Of a DNA stretch of 64,000 bases, positions 61,426 through 64,000 are shown one piece after another. Below the pieces are notes generated by a model. The model made no database searches and was not told where the DNA came from. It saw only the letters and a list, made by a program, of their open reading frames with translations. The stretch is from Bryobacter sp. Lineage in GTDB: Bacteria; Acidobacteriota; Terriglobia; Bryobacterales; Bryobacteraceae. The first letter of the stretch is position 1. Each line of letters starts with the position of its first letter. Where the stretch lies: positions 1-64,000 of the forward strand of contig JALHNI010000010.1 in NCBI GenBank assembly GCA_022843605.1, read 5' to 3'. The position numbers were made by a program, and so were the translations under genes.

Positions 61426-62154
61426 TTACGGCAGGTTCCGGGCATCCCCTTGAACCTGCCGAATCACCAATGGCACCATCGCCTGAGACAACTCGGGCGG
61501 AAGCCGGACGGCCAAGAGCAGCAGGTCCGGAACCTCGCGGTCGACTCCGATCAGCAGGGCAACCCCATGGATCGGCCTGTTGCTCTTGCCCAGCCCCAAA
61601 AAAGTACCCAGCCCGTGTGCGTTCTCGGGTGTCGCAAATTCAACGGTCGACTTGCCCTGATAGGTCAGTTGATCGGCCGGGTAGGGCCCCGTGGGTAGGA
61701 CCATCTGGGGAAACATTGCGGCCGCACGCCCGGCAACAGCCTGGTAAGCCGGGAAGACTCGCATGATGACCTCGGCGACTTCACCCCTTCCCACCGAGCC
61801 GCCACGTCTGCGGATCAACTGCACCACCGGGCCCTGAAAGTCGTCTTGCGGGTTGACGGGTTTGGGCGTAACGTACAGGCGATCGCCACCGGAACCGGCC
61901 GTTGCGGCGCAATCCCATCCGCGCGGAGCCAGGACACCGAGTCCGTTCGCTGACTGATAGTAGGCCAGCCCTCTGGCGAGTTCGGGAGTCGTCCGGACGG
62001 AGTAGGGCCTGGCTTTGGGCGCTTCCTGAAAGTGCTGGCCGCCGGTTTCACAGCCAACAAACGGAATAGAGACGGGCCGCGGCTGCGCGATCAACGTACC
62101 CGCGATCAAGAAGGGCACTGCGGGCCAGGCCATGCCGCGCAAGGACCGCTTCAT
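61426..62154 (-). CDS. Secreted protein of unknown function
   Basis: The 242-residue protein has a signal peptide (MKRSLRGMAWPAVPFLIAGTLIAQ). The mature part begins with PVSIPFVGCETGGQ, followed later by ANGLGVLAPRGWDC and a final GVDREVPDLLLLAVRLPPEL segment. Two cysteines (C34, C81) may form a disulfide. Proteins with the IPFVGC...GLGVLAPRGW pattern occur in several bacterial phyla without assigned function. It begins 2 bp after the stop of the exported endonuclease/phosphatase gene on the same strand, forming a two-gene operon. Confidence 0.75.
   Translation of the reverse strand: MKRSLRGMAWPAVPFLIAGTLIAQPRPVSIPFVGCETGGQHFQEAPKARPYSVRTTPELARGLAYYQSANGLGVLAPRGWDCAATAGSGGDRLYVTPKPVNPQDDFQGPVVQLIRRRGGSVGRGEVAEVIMRVFPAYQAVAGRAAAMFPQMVLPTGPYPADQLTYQGKSTVEFATPENAHGLGTFLGLGKSNRPIHGVALLIGVDREVPDLLLLAVRLPPELSQAMVPLVIRQVQGDARNLP
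61429..61461. terminator. Hairpin between the convergent NHL and secreted-protein genes
   Basis: CGGCAGGTTC (61429-61438) and GAACCTGCCG (61452-61461) form a perfect 10-bp stem with a 13-base loop, starting 13 bases after the NHL stop. It lies inside the last codons of the convergent gene. No T-tract follows in the plus direction. It may end the NHL transcript. Confidence 0.5.
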
Positions 62155-62156
62155 CG

Positions 62157-62972
62157 CTACCTTTCGACCTCCGCCAGCACCGGGAAATGATCCGACGGAT
62201 ACCGGCCGCCCTCTTCGAAGGTGATGGTCTCATTCAGCTTCACCTTCCACTGCGGACTCACCAGAATCCAGTCGATGCGCGCCTCGCCGGCTTTGCCCTT
62301 GAAGCCATGAAACGTCCCTTCCGGCCCCAGCTTTTTGCCGGCGATGGCTCGGCTGTCACGCAACCCCGCCGCGAGCATCGCCTGATGGACCGCGCCGCCC
62401 GCCGGAGCATTGAAATCGCCAGTCACCATCACCGGGATGCCCGGACGCAGTTCCTTGATCTTCCCCACGATCACAGCCGCCGCCTTCAAGCGGGCCTCTT
62501 CATCCTGGCGTCGGTGCGCGTAGTGAGTGTTCAGCAGGTAAAACTGCTTTCCGTTCTTCTCGAACAAACCCCACGTCACCATCCGGGGCAGACTCATGCC
62601 CCAGGACTGACTCCCCGGCTCCGACGGCGTCTCCGAAAGCCAGAACTGGCCCTGCTCCTTCAAGCGCAACGCGCTCTTCCGATAGAAGACGCCCATGTGC
62701 TCGTCCTCAGAATTCCCGCGGCGACTGGTGCCGAACCAGGCAAACTCAGGCAGCTTCTCCACAAGATAGTCGCCCTGGAGTTTGAACAACTCCTGCGTGC
62801 CGATGAGGTCCGGCTTGGCCTTGCGGATGGATTCGATAAAAAGATCCTTGCGCAGATCCCAAAGATCCGGCCCATCGCCCTTGCTCGGATACCGCACGTT
62901 GTAGGACATCACCCGCAAGCTCTGCCCCAAGCAGGGAACCAGCGCAAGCAACAGCGTCAGATAGATTCTCAT
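62157..62972 (-). CDS. Exported endonuclease/exonuclease/phosphatase family protein
   Basis: The 271-residue protein starts with a signal peptide (MRIYLTLLLALVPCLGQ). The EEP catalytic landmarks are present in order: MSYNVRY, the metal-binding Glu in GTQELF, NTHYAH, the TGDFNAP core (catalytic Asp/Asn), DWILVSP and SDHFPV with the general-base His. Substrates of such exported enzymes range from nucleic acids to phospholipids and inositol phosphates; none can be chosen here. ATG 62972 with AAAGG seven bases upstream is used; a longer frame reads through the tRNA fragment and is spurious. It is the first gene of a two-gene operon. Confidence 0.87.
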   Translation of the reverse strand: MRIYLTLLLALVPCLGQSLRVMSYNVRYPSKGDGPDLWDLRKDLFIESIRKAKPDLIGTQELFKLQGDYLVEKLPEFAWFGTSRRGNSEDEHMGVFYRKSALRLKEQGQFWLSETPSEPGSQSWGMSLPRMVTWGLFEKNGKQFYLLNTHYAHRRQDEEARLKAAAVIVGKIKELRPGIPVMVTGDFNAPAGGAVHQAMLAAGLRDSRAIAGKKLGPEGTFHGFKGKAGEARIDWILVSPQWKVKLNETITFEEGGRYPSDHFPVLAEVER

Positions 62973-63068
62973 GCCAAGCCCTTTCACGACGTAGTCTATC
63001 AGGGCGGCAAACGGGAGGCAGCGTCGCAGTCGACGGAAGCGCTCCACTCGTATCCAATTGATTCCATT

Positions 63069-63115
63069 GGTGGGCCCTGTAGGATTCGAACCTACGACCA
63101 AGGGATTATGAGTCG
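63069..63115 (-). tRNA. 3' fragment of a tRNA(CAT) gene; probable attachment-site scar
   Basis: On the minus strand the segment contains the end of an elongator-Met/Ile2-type tRNA: anticodon loop CTCATAA (63113-63107), 3' anticodon stem TCCCT, variable bases, a complete T-arm (63096-63080, with TTCGAAT loop), acceptor strand AGGGCCC, discriminator A and CCA (63071-63069). The 5' half is missing: the bases that should pair with TCCCT read CGCGA, and neither D-arm nor 5' acceptor strand follows. Such 3' halves with CCA are the duplicated attR/attL left by tyrosine integrases. The orientation places the inserted element to the right of 63115. Confidence 0.82.
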
Positions 63116-63130
63116 CGCCAAGTGCTGTTT

Positions 63131-63262
63131 TCACGATTGCCTAGCTTTGCTCACTCTTGCGCGAACTCGTTCTTTTTCAATGGCTTGCCGAATACTGGCT
63201 CTGTTCAGGCTTATTCGCCATTGCTCATGCTTTTGAAGTGGGGTCCCCACAAAATCCCCCAC
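63131..63262 (-). pseudogene. Short open frame next to the att-like site, possibly an integrase remnant
   Basis: A 43-codon frame begins at GTG 63262 with VGDFVGTPLQKHEQWRISLN and ends 15 bp before the tRNA fragment (TGA 63133-63131). It is basic and helical (IRQAIEKERVRARVSKARQS), and its position directly beside an att-like scar is where an integrase gene is normally found. No Arg-His-Arg-Tyr catalytic residues are visible, so at most it is the tail of a decayed integrase; it may equally be non-coding. The rest of the 62973-63276 gap holds nothing else that I recognise. Confidence 0.25.
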
Positions 63263-63276
63263 AGTAAAAGACCGGC

Positions 63277-63945
63277 CTACCGTCGAAGCAGATCGGTTGC
63301 CACGAAGCACTCCGCGCCCGTGTCCGTCAGCCGGATTCGCGACGTCAGGACACCCAAGTCGAGCACCTTCACAGCGTATCCCTTGTCGAGCATCTGACCC
63401 CGGTGGTTGATTACCGTCCGGGCGGCTTCCTCGCGGTCGCCGCGTGCGGCTGAGCGCGTGAAAACGTCAAGTCCGGCTTCGGTCGGGAAGCAAGCCGTCG
63501 GTGCATCGATGTTGGTGATGCTGCCCGGCGCCCGGCGGGCTGGCGGCGAGGGTATTTGCGACGAAGGTCGAAGCCCCCACCAGCCGGCGATCACCATAAT
63601 GGCGAGGATCACCAAGCAGCCAACAAAGCCGGCGCTGGGTCCCGGCGTGGCCGGCGGCGGGACAGCCGTCTCGCTGTTAATCTCCGCCCGCACCTGTGCC
63701 CGATACTCTTCCTCCGCCCGAATTCGCGCCCTGTCACCTTCGCTGAGTGGGTCGACAGGCTCCGGTGCTTGTTCCAAGTTGGCTCCTTCCTGGATCCGGT
63801 GGACAGAGACGCGATAGTGCATCTGCGGTTGCATCGGTTCACGGGAATCCCAGCCCGAAACTCTATCACGTTCCCGCAATTCCCCCGACCAGTACCACCT
63901 TTCCGCATGGTAACTTGCGAAAGAGCCGCCTAGCTTCGGCCTCAT
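63277..63945 (-). CDS. Single-pass membrane protein of unknown function
   Basis: The 222-residue product has a charged cytosolic N-terminal half (DRARIRAEEEYRAQVRAEI), one membrane helix (AGFVGCLVILAIMVIAGWWG, about 104-123), a proline-rich linker and a C-terminal domain of about 85 residues with two cysteines (TACFPTEAG and ECFVATDLL) and beta strands YAVKVLDLG and SRIRLTDTG, reminiscent of an SH3-like module. Homologs are not recognised. The start could be ATG 63945 (used), 63834 or 63822; none has a clear ribosome site. If the tRNA scar marks an island edge, this gene is its first cargo. Nothing is seen in 63946-64000. Confidence 0.6.
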   Translation of the reverse strand: MRPKLGGSFASYHAERWYWSGELRERDRVSGWDSREPMQPQMHYRVSVHRIQEGANLEQAPEPVDPLSEGDRARIRAEEEYRAQVRAEINSETAVPPPATPGPSAGFVGCLVILAIMVIAGWWGLRPSSQIPSPPARRAPGSITNIDAPTACFPTEAGLDVFTRSAARGDREEAARTVINHRGQMLDKGYAVKVLDLGVLTSRIRLTDTGAECFVATDLLRR

Positions 63946-64000
63946 GAACCGAAGCGAAAGGCTGGGACCCTGCCCAGGGGCGGCTACACCAACCGCAGGG

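Noticed and set aside
62973-63134. N-terminal extension of the endonuclease/phosphatase gene up to 63134
   Set aside because: It reads through the tRNA fragment (giving VVGSNPTGPT, a typical false translation of a T-arm). The signal peptide and ribosome site at 62972 mark the true start.
1-64000. CRISPR arrays, insertion sequences, rRNA genes, intact prophage
   Set aside because: No regularly spaced repeats, transposase motifs, rRNA signatures or phage structural genes were found on either strand.

Overview
The window looks like chromosomal DNA from an acidobacterium of the Solibacter/Bryobacter type (order Bryobacterales). This is inferred from gene content: high GC, a PadR regulator next to an 'acidobacterial duplicated orphan permease' (ADOP), two secreted NHL-repeat proteins with a C-terminal Solibacter-type (TIGR03437-like) domain, an ECF sigma factor beside a Ser/Thr kinase-TPR protein, a CRTAC1/ASPIC-type FG-GAP protein, and Tat-exported sulfatase, Gfo/Idh and dehydratase enzymes. 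No 16S rRNA or ribosomal gene is present, so the assignment rests on families alone.

Layout. (1) 1-14974: one uninterrupted minus-strand run of about 17 tightly spaced genes. Read 5' to 3' it holds a cold-shock-like small protein, a permuted-papain hydrolase, an RNase III-like protein, an ECF sigma factor, a zinc-finger/FecR anti-sigma protein, two ABC ATPase/permease pairs, a small membrane protein, a sigma-54 activator, a PilZ protein, a galactonate-dehydratase-like enzyme, a UMF1-type MFS carrier and three glycosyltransferases (the last cut by the window edge). (2) 15016-21906: a U32 peptidase/RlhA-like protein, an orphan VapB-like antitoxin, and overlapping 6-phosphofructokinase and PEP carboxylase genes. 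(3) 21959-25606: a secreted NHL protein and a 660-bp control region with small ORFs and palindromes. (4) 25607-33066: a DUF2239 protein, a Kup potassium transporter, then a five-gene catabolic-looking operon (PLP enzyme, SDR, RidA, M81 peptidase, Gfo/Idh). (5) 33063-39491: an ECF sigma/anti-sigma pair and an RND efflux operon. (6) 39584-45738: a BlaI/BlaR1-like pair, a class C beta-lactamase-like hydrolase, ThiD and a sulfatase. (7) 45754-49898: a sodium:solute symporter, a complete Xre/RES toxin-antitoxin module, a 37-residue membrane protein and PurD. (8) 50008-56564: an FG-GAP protein with a two-component system, and PadR-ADOP. (9) 56561-62972: kinase-TPR with its ECF sigma factor, a second NHL protein, a secreted protein of unknown function and an exported endonuclease/phosphatase. 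(10) 63069-63115: a 3' half of a tRNA(CAT) gene, which looks like an integration scar; a genomic island probably begins there and runs off the right edge.

How the genes work together. Much of the window concerns envelope sensing and export: two ECF sigma/anti-sigma loci, a third ECF factor with a receptor-like kinase, a sigma-54 activator with a PilZ protein, a NarL-type two-component system, PadR-ADOP, BlaI/BlaR1, RND efflux and ABC-2 export. The rest is central metabolism (phosphofructokinase, PEP carboxylase, ThiD, PurD) and polymer or amino-acid-derivative scavenging (sulfatase, symporter, dehydratase, M81/RidA operon). No IS element, CRISPR array, rRNA or intact tRNA was seen.
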